Shown here: positions 11,905 to 24,800 of the stretch, in pieces
Layout of the letters: each line of letters opens with the position of its first letter
Numbering within the stretch: the first letter of the stretch is position 1
Source: Neelides folsomi
Taxonomy: Eukaryota > Arthropoda > Collembola > Neelipleona > Neelidae
Direction of reading: 5' to 3'
Assembly (NCBI GenBank): GCA_034687125.1
Contig: JAQGBZ010000378.1
Coordinates: 1-58,533 of the forward strand
Length of the DNA: 58,533 nt
The notes under the pieces: generated by a model
What the model was told of the DNA's origin: nothing
The model's database searches: none
Seen by the model: only the letters and a program-made list of their open reading frames with translations
Made by a program: the position numbers and the translations under genes

Positions 11905-14900
11905 TCAACCTCGATTAACTCTTTCATAAAATAGGATATAAGCGGCGCTAGTAGAGACTTGGTTAGAACTGATGGTGCCGACGTCTTGGTCATCAAATTT
12001 ACACCATTTACGATTTCTAAAAATCAAGAAATCAATATTCAAATAAAATAATTATGAATACTTACAAAAATTCAATAACAATTAATACAAAAACTTGATT
12101 TTATTTAATTATTTATATTTAATCAAAAGATTGTTCAATTAACCTCCATTGGCAAAAGGCAGTATAATGACCACCATCCATTGTCCCATAATGGTTGGAA
12201 ATCCCATAGAGTTCATACTCAGCATCAGAATAATGATCATCTAAGGAGAATTGATGAGAAAAGTCTACATCTGTTATTCTTTTCTTCCAATATCCATCAT
12301 TATAAAATCTATAATAAAGTAAACATAAAAATCAATCAATCGTTCAATAAATTAAATATTAATACTAACCCACAACGATCATCTAATAAACTGTATTAAT
12401 AAATATAGAATAATGTTTGTAATTTAAAATAATTAATAAAAATTAAATGGAAATTTATTATTTTCACTCACCTCTGTAAATGAATAATAAGGTACTTTGG
12501 ATTTCTCCACAAATCAATTTTCTTCAGAGCTTTCCCTCTAGTTTTACACTTTGGGCAATTCCATCCGGTCACTTCTTCTTCTTGAGTGTAAAGTGCAAGA
12601 CAATCAGATAGAGAAACTCGACGTGACGTCCCAGAAGGCAAAGGAAGTGTAAGAATGAAAAAAGTCTCAAAGGTCGTCGAATCCCCGCGACATTCCAAAC
12701 ATTTGACTCTCGACCGTTGCTGACCGCAGAACAATTGACTTATAATTGAATATTGACTTTTGACATAAGCATCCCAGGCCAAGTTGGCCGCGTCTGTGTC
12801 AGACATTTTGGAATTGGCTTGTTCGGGCAATTTTGCCCCACTTCCCTTATTAAGTTCTTCGTGAAGAGAGTCGAGGAGGATTGTAATGAACTCGTGGGAA
12901 TCTTGTTGGTCCCTCGTACGAAAAATGTCAAAATGTCGGCCGAACACGTTGCGAAAATTGGAGATATTGATGCTCCGATTTCCACAATTTAGATTTTGGA
13001 TGACTGAGGCGAGTTCTTTAACGATTTCACATCGGGTGGTTGAAGTCTTATTGAGGGATTCTTGATATTCCTTACCTAAATAATTTCTAAATGAATTGGT
13101 AGCGAATAAACATTGGAGAATGGAATTCATGTAGCACGTGTTCCCCAAATTCTTGAGTCCAGTCGGGACGAGTTTCGTCTGAAATATAAATTTATTCAAT
13201 TAACTATAAAAAATAACTAAATCAAGCCATTTAAACTTACTGCGCATTTTTAATATAAAATTTATCGAACGTTACTAAATGTATCTATTACACTTGAGAC
13301 AGGTTCGAAATCTCGACGTTTTTCATTAGTTGGCTTAAGAGCTCGGAGTGGCATGTTTGGTTTCAAACTGGAAATCTCTTCATTGCTCACGCTCTAAAGT
13401 TAATCAATAATTTTAGTTATTGAAAACTTTCAACTGATTTAATTAGATTATTAAATGAAATTATATTTAGGTACTATTAAATTGTGGTTATTATAAAATT
13501 CTAAAATAATCTTTACATCTTTAATGTTTGGAGATGAAAAAGATCTCTTAAGGCAAGAGTCGCTCTGAGCATTGTTACTATCTTTTAATTTCTCTTTGTA
13601 AACTCCAGCATCGTTTTTGTTCTCATCTTTCTTCTGATTCGACTTTCGGATATTTTCCTTATTGAGCAATTCTTCCTCTTCTAGTTTTTTCTTCATCTCA
13701 GCCGCTTTCTTCGCTTCGAGTTTTTTTCGTTCTTCTCGCATTTTAATAATTTCAGCGTTTCGCTTCCCAACTTCCCTTTCCTTCTCAGCCTGTTTGGATT
13801 CTTCTTCGCTTACTCGACTCAAATCTCGCCCACGAACTTCCTCAATGTAAGATTTTGAAATTGACCGCACTTGTTGTTCTTTTTGCACAAGGGAAAGTTC
13901 CAATCGCTTGATATATTCTCCTTGTTGCGCCAGTTTCTCCACAAGTTCTGGATCATTCTTATTGGCCGATTCTTCATACAGTTTTTTCCAATTCTCTTCC
14001 CCGGAAATGATCTTTTCTTGGTCACTCAGAAGCTCAACGTAATTTTCCTCCAAGTCTTTTGATTTCGCTGATGGTTTCAGGTTCCTAGAAATTGTGGGAA
14101 TCACCGGGAGATCTTTTCTATCAATGAATTGGATTTCTCCATTGGTGGAGGAACTGGAAGTGGAGGAAGTGGAAGAAGAATCTGAATTGAGAATGGCATG
14201 TGGGGCGAGAATGGGTTTAGGTTCAAGGATATTAAAGGCCGTGTCGTAGTCGACGTTCTTGAGCGTGGAAATGGAAGTTGGGGGAGAATCTTCTTGGGGC
14301 AGAGGAGCTGTGAGGAGATTTGGATAGGAATAGTAAATGTCTCTGATTCCGCCTTTGAGGATTCGGATTTTCTCTTTATCTGTCACTTGCAAGTCCCAAG
14401 ATGAAAGAGCGTTGAAGAGGAATTGGACCGGGCCACATTTGTTCCCGGCACTTGAGCACCGGTCCATCAGGATGATGTGATTCACTTCGCAACGCTTGGA
14501 CCATCCTAAGTAGGCATCTGGAGCGTTTTCTTTTAAGGATTTTAATATTTTATCACTTGATATCCTGAAAAATCAAACGAATAATAAATTATATACTTTA
14601 CTGTCGAAAATGTTAAAAAATAGCTAAATTATTTACTGTACAAATTGTTAAATTGTTTACTGAATATGAATCAAGAAATTAATATTTTTATTAATTAAAT
14701 ATTTTGTATTTTTACCCCGGAGAAAGAAGTTCAGGTGGAATTAATATGCAGTTCTGGTGATTGACATGACACTTATGAAATTCATCTTTATTCCGAACAT
14801 CAACGAGGAGGAAAGGAGTTGACTTTTGGTCAATTAAACTTTTGAGTTGGCCGACTTTCATATTGACTTTGTCCTCCACTTCCTCGTCTTCTAATTTCTT

Positions 14901-15615
14901 CTCAGGGGAATTCCCATTAGTTATTAATGATTTATTGGTTGATAATTTCCTAGCTGCTTCTGCTTTGCCCTCCTGCCTCTTCTGGTCCATTTTGTCCATA
15001 GCCATTTTGTCATATCGTTTAGTAAGGATTTTTTGCAATCTCTCAGCTGACGAAAAAGCCGTATTTACTTTCTCTTTGCCAATAAGTAGGGATAAAAATT
15101 TCTAAGAAAAAGAAAAACTCGGTTATATCACAATCCATATTAGTAATTTCACATTAACATTTAAACGTTTATAATTGTTAACATTGTATAATAGCAATTT
15201 AATTACATAGTTGCAATTGTATTATCTTACCCTTTCATTTTCATCTTTATAGGTTGGAGACTTTTGTAAAAAATGAATCATTGCTATATATTTTTGAAAC
15301 ATGACAAACGCTTGTTCTTCATCGTGATTTTCGAGACTAACTCCTCTCTTAAATAAAACGTCTGCCCGATCGATTACCCTAAACAAATTAACTTTTTTTA
15401 ATTTTACATTTATAAAGAATTTACAATTATTTTCATTTCTAAGTAAAATTTTTGATGGATTGTTTATATTTAATTCAAAGTTTTAATAAGAGTAGAAAGA
15501 CAAACTTTTTTGCATCTTTTGTTTTCTGAATTGCTGTTTTAAAATCTTCGGACAGCTCTGATGCTTTAACGAGTTCATCCCAATTAGCATACTTTAAATT
15601 ATTTTCTTGGGTCAT
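11905..15615 (-). CDS. USP8: Ubiquitin carboxyl-terminal hydrolase 8
   Basis: Deubiquitinase acting on endosomal cargo and ESCRT-0. Eight exons: 15506-15615, 15231-15378, 14716-15101, 13517-14564, 13271-13393, 12472-13178, 12144-12308 and 11905-12016; 2799 nt, 932 residues. Order of parts: N-terminal helical USP8-dimerisation/MIT-like region (1-120); rhodanese-like domain (about 175-310, FLLVDVRNKDEFHKCHV); Lys/Glu-rich coiled coil; a 14-3-3-type site LKRSFSSPNI just before residue 564; and the USP catalytic domain from about 608. Catalytic Cys about 620 lies in NLGNTCYMNSILQCL. Zinc-type CLEC and CPKC pairs follow. The catalytic His about 888 lies in NHYGTMDGGHYTAFC. The RSFSSP site corresponds to the RSYSSP site of vertebrate USP8, which supports USP8 rather than another USP. 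The donor at 13271 (AAC|GTTCGA) was set by phase. Confidence 0.96.
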
Positions 15616-17475
15616 TTCCTCCCTTCTTATCACATCGATATTTCGATTAAATATTTTTCAGATGGAAATGTAACGGGTTCATTTACGATCAAGGATGTTC
15701 AAATTGGTTGATTCAAGTCGAGAACAATCCATATTTAAACTTTTTATTAATTATGATCCATAAGGGAAAAATTTTATTTAAAACTTTAAGCGATCAATAT
15801 TAAGATCAGGAGAGTTTTTCTTTGTGGAAGGATTGATCCTAAAGGTTCAAAAGGTTGAATGAAAATCAATAATGAATAATTTAATTGTGGAATTACATCT
15901 TTAAAACTTGAAGTGTCACTGCCCTCAATTATAATATTTAAAGTTCCACAGTAGGAAAATATCAATTTGCAAATTAAATTCACAGGCTTAATTTTGTGTA
16001 ATTGGAGTTCCACTGAGGTCGAATAATTTTTCTATTACTATTTGGATAACCAGCCGAACTTTTACTAAATTTTTTTTATAAACTATTGAGGAAAATTATG
16101 AGAAAATTGGATTGCAATAATCGTGTGAAAAGATAGGCAAGGTCACTTGAACTTTTGGCGGAACAGACGGGATGTTTGAATTGTATGAGAGATCTTTCCT
16201 TTGCCTTTGCTCACTCACTCTGCTCCCTTCTGGCTCTCTGGATCTCTGTGAGAATCAGAGGAATTCGCATTGAAGGAAAGTGAAGAAAGAAACCCAAAAT
16301 TCGCAATTGCAGAGATGAACCCCAACACACGTTTCAATATGTGAAGAAACGGAGAAAATAAAATGAATTTCTTCCTAATTGGTCTTTGTTAAAACAAACG
16401 TTCACATTTAGGACCTACGACCTATATTTTTATTCTTCTATATTAATACTTTGCGTTTCTTAAAAGATATAAACTGTATGCATACAATATCTTCATTCTG
16501 AGTTTTACTCAAGCTTACATATAAAATTTTTATAGTACAAAGGTATATACCTACCTAATATGTATTGGTAATATAGTTTATTTGTCGCTATTATTTTTGC
16601 CATTATATAACAATTGATATTGAAGATTCATGTTAGACTGTTAGATGTAAATGTAAATAATTGTTTTAAAACATTGAAGTAGAGCATGGACATTAGACAA
16701 TAGCATTTGAGGTGTTTCAATTGAATCAAAACGAAGAGCCTAAATAATCCCTATTATTTTATTATTTGCAATTATTATCCAAGTTATCGCATAATAGTTA
16801 GACTTTGTAATTTGTCAATGAAAATAGTAGCCAAATTAGATATCATCCAAAAACATGTTGTATACTTTTTTACACCTTTGATAGTATTTAACTAGGTACA
16901 TGCTCAAATATTATGTATCTAATATGAAATATGATGTTATAGGTGGTTTTGTTACTTTATAATTTATAACTGTATATTATAGGGAATTATTTAAATATTA
17001 GTGGTTTACAATTTATATTGTTTGACTTATATCCATATTTTCCATAATATAGTCTGAATTGAATGTAATATTGCTTTATCTAATCACTGAATTTTTAACA
17101 ACAAAAATGATTGTTGATCATCCTAGTCAATGCATGATTAAATAACATAATAAGGTAAGATATGTAATTACATACCCGATTTCATCATATTAGTTACCTA
17201 ATTACATTTTGCTTTTTACATAGAAGCTTCATAGAAGTATTTAGCTTGCTCATATAGCGTTTTCCAATATTGTAATTTTCAAATGATTCCAGAACGATAT
17301 ACAAATGTTCCCAACAATTGCTGTGAGGGAATGAGTCACCAACAATTAGTGATGAAACGATGACATTGGCATGTCATATCTTTTCTACGTGGCAATGGAT
17401 TTATCATTGATTAATTATTTTATCTTGTAATTTTCGGATTTTATCATTGAAACTAAGAAGGTGACACGCAGTTGG
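15616..17475. other. Divergent intergenic region, USP8 / Kazal gene
   Basis: It holds the 5' regions of USP8 (leftward) and the Kazal gene (rightward). A GC-richer pyrimidine-rich patch at about 16190-16260 (GCTCACTCACTCTGCTCCC) could be the USP8 promoter/5' UTR. The remainder is AT-rich with no coding signal. Confidence 0.4.
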
Positions 17476-17510
17476 TATAAAATACAAATGTTCAGATCAA
17501 ACTTCAGTCC
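17476..17510 (+). promoter_or_regulatory. TATA box plus TCAGT initiator
   Basis: TATAAAA at 17476-17482 is followed by the arthropod-type initiator TTCAGTCC, with its A at 17506. The spacing of 30 nt is the canonical distance. This predicts transcription start near 17506 and a 5' UTR of about 100 nt before the ATG at 17606. It is consistent with strong, tissue-specific expression of a small secreted inhibitor (inference). Confidence 0.75.
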
Positions 17511-17605
17511 AAATTGAAAGCTTTTAAATATTTTATTACTCCACAATTAATCTTAAGCCTTTTATTATTATTTATTAGATTCCATTGAAGATTTCGTTAA
17601 ACAAA

Positions 17606-18052
17606 ATGCTGAAACTTCAAAGTCTCCTTCTTTTGGCTCTTGTAGTCATTTTTGCTATTGCCCAAACGAGTGCGAAAGAAAAGGAAGAGTTCAAACGTTA
17701 GAATTTCTTTAATAATTCCTTTCTCCAATAATGTAAAGAGATAAACATTGAATTTTATACTTAAATTAAATATTTGAACTTCGCAGGTTGCATTTGTGCT
17801 TGCCCGAAGATGTTTGACCCGGTTTGTGCCACTAACGGCGTCACTTATGACAATCCATGTGACTTCGACTGCAACGTCAAATGCAACCCACAAAAGGGTA
17901 AAATCACATATAATTGATTATAATATATAAAGTTCCTTATATGATAAATTATGTCTAACTAATCAGTATTTATTCACGAGATGGAATTACAAGACAATTA
18001 ATAATTATTTTAAATAGGAATTGCAATCAAAAGAAGTGGAACCTGCAACTAA
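17606..18052 (+). CDS. Secreted single-domain Kazal serine protease inhibitor
   Basis: Three exons, 17606-17696, 17787-17897 and 18018-18052; 237 nt, 78 residues. Residues 1 to about 25 are a signal peptide (LKLQSLLLLALVVIFAIAQT). The mature part contains CICACPKMFDPVCATNGVTY followed by DNPCDFDC, the Kazal core (C-P-x...PVC-x-NGVTY-x-N-PC-x(3)-C). By family numbering P1 is two residues after the second core Cys, here the Lys of ACPK, which predicts inhibition of trypsin-like proteases. There are eight Cys rather than six: one extra in CIC and one in KCNPQK, perhaps a fourth disulfide. An AATAAA follows six bases after the stop. Confidence 0.93.
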
Positions 18053-18057
18053 ATATG

Positions 18058-18063
18058 AATAAA
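18058..18063 (+). terminator. Polyadenylation signal AATAAA (Kazal gene)
   Basis: AATAAA lies just after the TAA stop at 18050-18052. It would give a very short 3' UTR ending before or at the edge of the hairpin that starts at 18079. Confidence 0.55.
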
Positions 18064-18078
18064 CTAACATTAATTTAC

Positions 18079-18264
18079 TATATTTCATTCGCGTTCGGAA
18101 TACACGTGAGTTTGAGCGAACCGCTAAAATATTATTGAAAATGCATATGGAGGGCCCGGGAAACGCTTGTGCAAGTTACCATGTAAGCCCCACCATGAGT
18201 ATTTTCAATAATATTTTAGCGGTTCGCTCAAACTCACGTGTATTCCGAACGCGATTGAAATATA
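18079..18264. mobile_element. Hairpin MITE with 64-bp arms
   Basis: 18079-18142 and 18201-18264 are inverted copies of each other with one mismatch in 64 bp. They contain CGCGTTCGGAATACACGTGA and end inward at ATTTTCAATAATATTTTAGC. The 58-bp loop is GC-rich (GGAGGGCCCGGGAAACGC). Near-identity of the arms means a young insertion or strong constraint. The outermost bases are TATA on both sides, so a TA target duplication (Tc1/mariner type) is possible but not distinguishable from the arm itself. It lies 26 bp past the Kazal stop codon. Confidence 0.85.
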
Positions 18265-18851
18265 AATTGTAATTAAAAAGTTCAAAATTATCCCAAATTC
18301 TTATATTACTTTTATTTAATTGTCAATGATTAATTAAATAAATATTATTGTTCATATTGCAATTGTTTTTGACTCACACCACTGTGCATGCATGAAAGAA
18401 ATTGTACCATTATCTATCCATTTGATAAATTACATATTAATCAATGTAAGAATTATTAACCACCAAAGACTTAAAATAAGAATTCCAAAATGGCAATTCA
18501 TTAACATTGCAACTTTTCACGATACATCAAAATTAAATTAAGTTAAATACTAATTCAAACTATAACTGTAGTTTGACAAAATTCCTCTTCGTACATTTCC
18601 TATTCCATTACCTATTAAGCTAACAGTAGATTCGCGGTCAGTTTAACATTATTATTTTTTTGGATATTTATCGATATTATGAAAAATATAGAGCGAAAGT
18701 TTGAATTCAGATTTAACGTTTTCCAAAGGCCAAGACGTGGTAATTAACTAAAATTAACATTATAATCCTTATTTAAGAAGTATTTGAAAATGGTTTAAAT
18801 TAATGTGAAATGGTACAGTTGATTGTGTTCATCACAGGAGTTTGGGGAGGA
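18265..18851. other. Convergent intergenic region, no feature seen
   Basis: AT-rich spacer between the hairpin and the end of DOP1, including the presumptive DOP1 3' UTR. I see no coding or RNA signal. Confidence 0.4.
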
Positions 18852-21800
18852 CTAGGGATTTTCGAGGAAGTCTGCTTCGAGGTCATCAGCTGGGTCAGGA
18901 CCCGGGTCGAGGAACCGTCTTCGGGACACAAACGCCCATCGGTACATTTGAAATATGGGAAGCGAATGCGGAGGGAGAGCTTCGCAGAGACAAAGGAGTT
19001 TTTCAACACTCAGGTATAAAGCACGTGATTCCCCTCCACGTTCAAATAAGTCTGCGTCCATGCTCAAGATCTAAAAAACAGATTTAGTTTCAATCATATT
19101 GAATTAAATTAAACAAAATTTAAACTCTGGTAAGTTAATTAAGTTTAAAATCTGGGTTAAACTTGAGATTATGTTTTTAGTGAGTTAGGTTAGAAAAAGG
19201 AAAGATTTCACACCTGTAAAACTTCAAATACAATAATAGGCCAAAGAGCTTGTAAATGATTAGGAGAAAATCGAAGGAGTAAAACACGAAAGCAGAGGAA
19301 AACGGCAGATTGAATTAATGGAACTTGCGTCTTCAATGCTTCGGCTAATCGCTCTATAAAATAATATTTAATATTAAAATCATTATCAGTTCATTCACTT
19401 CAATTAATTTAATTTATTAAGAATGTATTAAGCAATTATTTAAAAATCTAACCTGTTATATTTTGAACAAATTTCACAAATGTGTCTTTTCTAGAGGCAA
19501 AAATGACATAAGCTAAACGCTTTATGAGACTCGCCCTCGATTCCCATTCAACTTCTTTAGAAGAGAAATAATTTAAAGTTGTAACAGACACGTTGACTCT
19601 TGCTGGAATAATAAATAAAATTTGAAAACCAATTCAAAAAGTTGAAGTTGTTCATTATTTTTATAATTTATTAAATAAACTAAAATAAATACCATAATAA
19701 TAGTTTAAATTAGGAGATCCTTCTGGAATCTTACCAATCAGTTCAAGAAAAGTAGAATCTTGCGAAAATAAATTTTCCAATGTCGTGTTCCAAATCCTCA
19801 ACGATTCGACATCAATTTTGAAAAAAGAGCTGTCAACCAAATGTTCGAAAAGCTCTTTTTTCCAAGCTTTACGAGTATAAGAGAAGTTGGAAAGTCTCTC
19901 GAAGAATCGTGCGGTGGCTTTTTGGACTTCACCTCCTTTTTTCATATTAGGAGTCAAGTTGTACACAACCGAGGCCAATAGCGGCAAAAGCTTTTCTTTC
20001 TCTTCAGAGCCCCAAGAATTGACAAGGTCGAGATGTTCAGTTAAAACCTTCACATCTCCTCCTTTACGAGACAACGTTTCTAGCACCTATTGAAATTATT
20101 CATCAATTAACATAAGTATATTTAATATTTAACCAAACAATTAGCAAATCACAGTAAACTTTTAACAAATACATTAAATATTTAATACTGGGTATGAGCC
20201 AGGAACAACGAATAAAGATTTACTTATTTATTTATTTTAAATATTTAATATTAAATTATTTATTAATAAAATTTAACGACCTTTGAAACAACTTCTTGAA
20301 ATTCTTTAAGCTCCGTTTTTCCACTTCCAACATGAACTACAAGTTGTGTGAGAAGTCGAACTGCCGGAGGTGCAGTATTCAACGCTTGCCCTCCTGCATT
20401 CATTTCTCGTATAAGGGCAAGAATCTGTGGAACGCATTCAACTTTTTCTTCTTGCCTTTCAACCAATTCTCGGATCAAATCTAAACCGCTTTCCTGTTGC
20501 ACCTATACATATAAATTAAATATTGATCTTACATTGTGAAAGCCTTAATATGAATTTAGCTAAATAATCGAACTGGTGTATAACTAATAATAAATGTATT
20601 TTCAAAATGAAAATAATAATTTTAATTTATTTTAATTTAACTGACCTTATTGAGATTCTTCAAAAGTCCATTGAGTGAAGCTGTGAATTTTTCCAATTGA
20701 AGTAAATCAGCAAGAAGGTTGGAAGGATCTCCTTCAACAAGGCACAAACTCCATACAAACTTATCTGTATGGCTCTCAACCACTGGAGATAAATATTCTC
20801 GAATTCGACTTTTAACTCTTTCAGTTCTAAAAACATTTTAAGGAAGTTAAAAGAAACTATAAATAAGAATGTATAATAATAATAAATTAATAAATATTTA
20901 TGTTATTGATAGTATGAAATATATAGTTTAATTAAAAACTCACGTATAAGCATCGAGCGTTGCAAGTCTCATAAGAAGGATATGAAATTTTCCAAAGAAA
21001 TCAGCTTTTGCTAACGCTCTTGGGTCGTCCGACTCGGCTGTTGGAGTTTTCGCAGTTCCACTTGAGAAAATAAGGGAATAAAAAGATGAAGCCTTCACTG
21101 CAGCTTCCTCCATGTGTCCAAGTAAGAATCTCGTTACATTTGCCAAAAACAAAATGGCCCTTTCGGGGAAATCCTCCGAAGGTGGCGGGCCAACTAAAGC
21201 ATTCCCAACAGCGATGATCGAAGGGATAATCACAGGACTTAAATCAGCTCCCAAATGAGGTAAAATGGCAGCCAATGAATCCAACCATAAACCCCACACG
21301 GTCCATCGAACACCGCTCAATCCGCTTGAAACAGCTTTGAGGTACAGAGGTTGGCTTGAAAGGGCCAATCCAGGTAAAAACTGAAAATCAATAAATTTCA
21401 GCTTTAAATTACAAGGTATCAAGTTAGTGTGAAATCATTGGATTATGATATGTATAATCCTAATATGATAAAATCCTAATATTATTAATTAACTATTCTA
21501 AAAAAATATTAATGGATAGTTAATTAATCGACTCCAAATGAATTTAATTACTTTTAGCACATCATGATTTGCTGGTCCTTTTGGTTTCCGATCAGCCTTA
21601 ACAAGTATCGTTGTGAGTCTGAGTAACTGTTCGTGAATTGTTTCGTAATTGTGCGGAGATGCAGCGAGGATTTCCTCAGTCCATGTCTCAACATTATTTG
21701 GATCAAATTCGAGGATTGCAATGAGGGAAAGAAGCGTTCGACGTTCCAACGGAGATCCTAAAATACAAGCGTGTTGGGCTTCCATTTGCTCCAAAATGTC

Positions 21801-24800
21801 TGCTGCTAAACTCCAAGCCTTGACCTGTTAATTACAATTACAAATTACAATGTCATTTATAAAAACAATTTAGCTGGGTATTATTCAAAACTATTAAATT
21901 TTTCAAAGTATGTTTTTAATTAAAAATATAATCTTTTAATTAAAGCGGCTAAAATGGAATAATTCGAAATACCTGAACTTGGAAATTGGCTTCTCGATTT
22001 TCTTCATTGATGGAATTCTCCGTTCCATAATAAGTAATCCCGAGGTTAATTAAAATCTCCAGAAACACTTGAGCATAGCTTTTGCTTTTGGCTCCAATAA
22101 TAAAATCCGAAGGGAAGGATTTGTCAAAACAATCTCCTCTGGGGGAATGTTCCAACTTGGTCTGAACCAACGCTGAGGCCGTTTGTTGGAATTTCATCAA
22201 TTTCTCCAACCCATCCAACCCGTGCAAAACCAAAGCTTCGTCATAAGACATCAAATAAGTTCTTAAATGTGTATGGAAGGGATGGATGGGCTTTGGCCGT
22301 TCATCAGTCCCAGAGGAGTACGAAGAGGAAACGTTGGTTGGTGATGGAATTTCCCTTACTGGGATTTTATCAATTCCTTCTGGATAAGGAACTCTGAGGG
22401 GTAAATGAAGCGATACAGCTCGATCGACCAAATCTTCAGCATTTAACATATCCTCATTCACGGTATTTTGGAGAGCTTCACACGAGGCGTGCATTCGCCG
22501 TGTGGGGCTTGTCGAAGGGGGGAATGACGACGAAAGTTCACCACGACTGTAATTTACACGAAGGTCGAGTTCTGAGACGGAAACGGAATCGTAAACATCA
22601 GCAGTTTTTCCATCTCCACCGCCGCCTTCGTCCCAGCCAATCTAAATTTTAAAAAATCATTAAATATAATTATATTAACTCTTTTATAAAATAGGTTTCT
22701 CGGATTCTGTTAAGGTTAATAATTAATTATCAATAAATCAATATTGTTAGTGAGGTTTATGACACTGATTTAAATATTACAATATTATTTAGTTTGAACT
22801 TACGTGATGTACTGAAAGATTGTCATTTGGAGTTTGAATGATCGGCTCAGACTTTCCTAAATTGTTCAGAAGGGCAAAGAGCGGCGGGTCAAATAAAAGC
22901 GCCCCATCTTGAAGATTTAAAGTATCTTTCACAAATTCCCTCGCATCCACCGAATCGTCATTTATCACGTGGAAAATTGCACGGTCAAAATTTGAGGTTC
23001 CTTTAGGCATCCCGCGTCCAGCATTGAGTAAAACCTTCAATCTCCGCGTATCTCTTCTTGAACCAACGACTCGTTCCACTTCGACGGGGGAAACCGCATG
23101 AAGTCCTTGAAGTAATTCAACTTCTGCACGTTCCCAAAGCCATCGAGTTACTTTCTGCAATTAAAAGAATAAGATCAACGACATGGAACTTTAAAACAGT
23201 GTTAATTGTTAGGCAAATACAAAAAAATTAATTAAAGTTAATGACATTTAATAATTTAATTTAATAAACACTGTGTTGTAATTGAAGTTGAATTGGATCA
23301 AACTTATAAATTGGTTAATTGATTCAAAAATTAGTTATCATTGTAGTTAATTAAATATAATAGTATTTACCTCAAAGAAATGCGTATTATTCCTGAGATA
23401 AAGTATAAGAAGTGGATCCGAAGGAGAAGAAAGAAAAGTTGACAATGAATTTTTATGTCTCGCAAGGCAAAGGGCAGCCAGAGGTCGAAGATTTTCCCCT
23501 TCTCCCGAAACCAAAACTCCTTCGTTGAGAATCGGCACGAGAGATGCGAGTAAAGGGTCAACTTTCAACTCCTCTGCTCCGTCGTTCAAATAAGGTCGGT
23601 CACGTTCGGTATTGAAATTAAAATCCTCTTCTAAGGGGTCAGGTCCTTTCGTTTCCAAAGTTGAGAAAATTTCCTTCACTTCCTTTCCCAATGCTTTTCC
23701 TACAAATTTCGAATAGTAGGATGGAAAGCCAGAGAAGTCCAAAGGTGAAGGTGCAAGTCGGAAAAGCCTCTCAAAAAGTGTCACGAATTTGGGTTGAGGA
23801 GGCAAATCGACCAATAAATTGAATAAACGACGTGGACAAAGAAGATCTTTTGTTAATAAAAAATCTACAAGTTCAACGGCGTCGTCTTCCTTCTGTAAAT
23901 AATTCAAAATTCATCAAATCAATACATTAAATCACTTAAATTGATAAAAGTGTAATTTCAATTTTCTTACATCTAAAATTAGTTTTAATGAAAGTAAATG
24001 TAAATGTTTAATAAAATAAATCATTCAACTTCTAAATCCTAAATAACGATCCTAAATACTAAAATACTAAAATTAAGTAATGTATAGTAATTATAATGGT
24101 TAAATCCTCACTTGATTAAATGTTTTTTTTCCTTCGTCAGGTTCGTCATTGTTATTCCCTATGAGTAGAAGGCCAGCAAAATGGGTGAGGAAATCATGCG
24201 GAAATGTTGAGAAAAAAAGCCCAGCTGCATCTTTGGGTGTTTCATTTTTGGCCATTTGGCGTACAACGTCTGGAAGCAATTCCTCCCCCACGTCCACTTC
24301 CTCCTTATCCATTAGGTATGTAAGGATGCGGAAAGCGTTAGGATCCGTGTGGAGCGAGGAACGGGCCGCTTTGAGCAAAAGCCCCCTTGACACATTTGGG
24401 AAGAATCCTTCTTTATCTCCGAGGAGCCATCCAAAGAACCGCCGATTTAAAGACAAATCCCTTCGGAGTAAAAGAGCTAAAGCTGAAGACAGGAGCTCCA
24501 CTTTTGCTTCTTCCGATGCCAATCCATCAAGGGGGAAAAGAAGGGAAATGAGTTCGAGAGACACTCGAGCTGTGAGGAGTTCTTCGTCTCTGAGTGTTGT
24601 TAAAAGAGCCGTTCGTTCTACAGGGCCCATTGTAAGACGCGAAGAGCGATGAAGGAGAAGACGAAGAGCAGCCAATCGGGCACTTTTTACTCGCTCGGCA
24701 ATGATCCATAAAAGTGGCTCTAATTCATTTTCTTCTCCGACTCGCTCAATGAGGTCACGGGCACGTTCGTAAAAATCCGAACCTTCTTCCATTCCTAAGA

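Noticed and set aside
24149..24652. 167-codon plus-strand open frame opposite DOP1
   Set aside because: Ser/Arg-rich antisense shadow of the well-conserved DOP1 exon 24112-24794.
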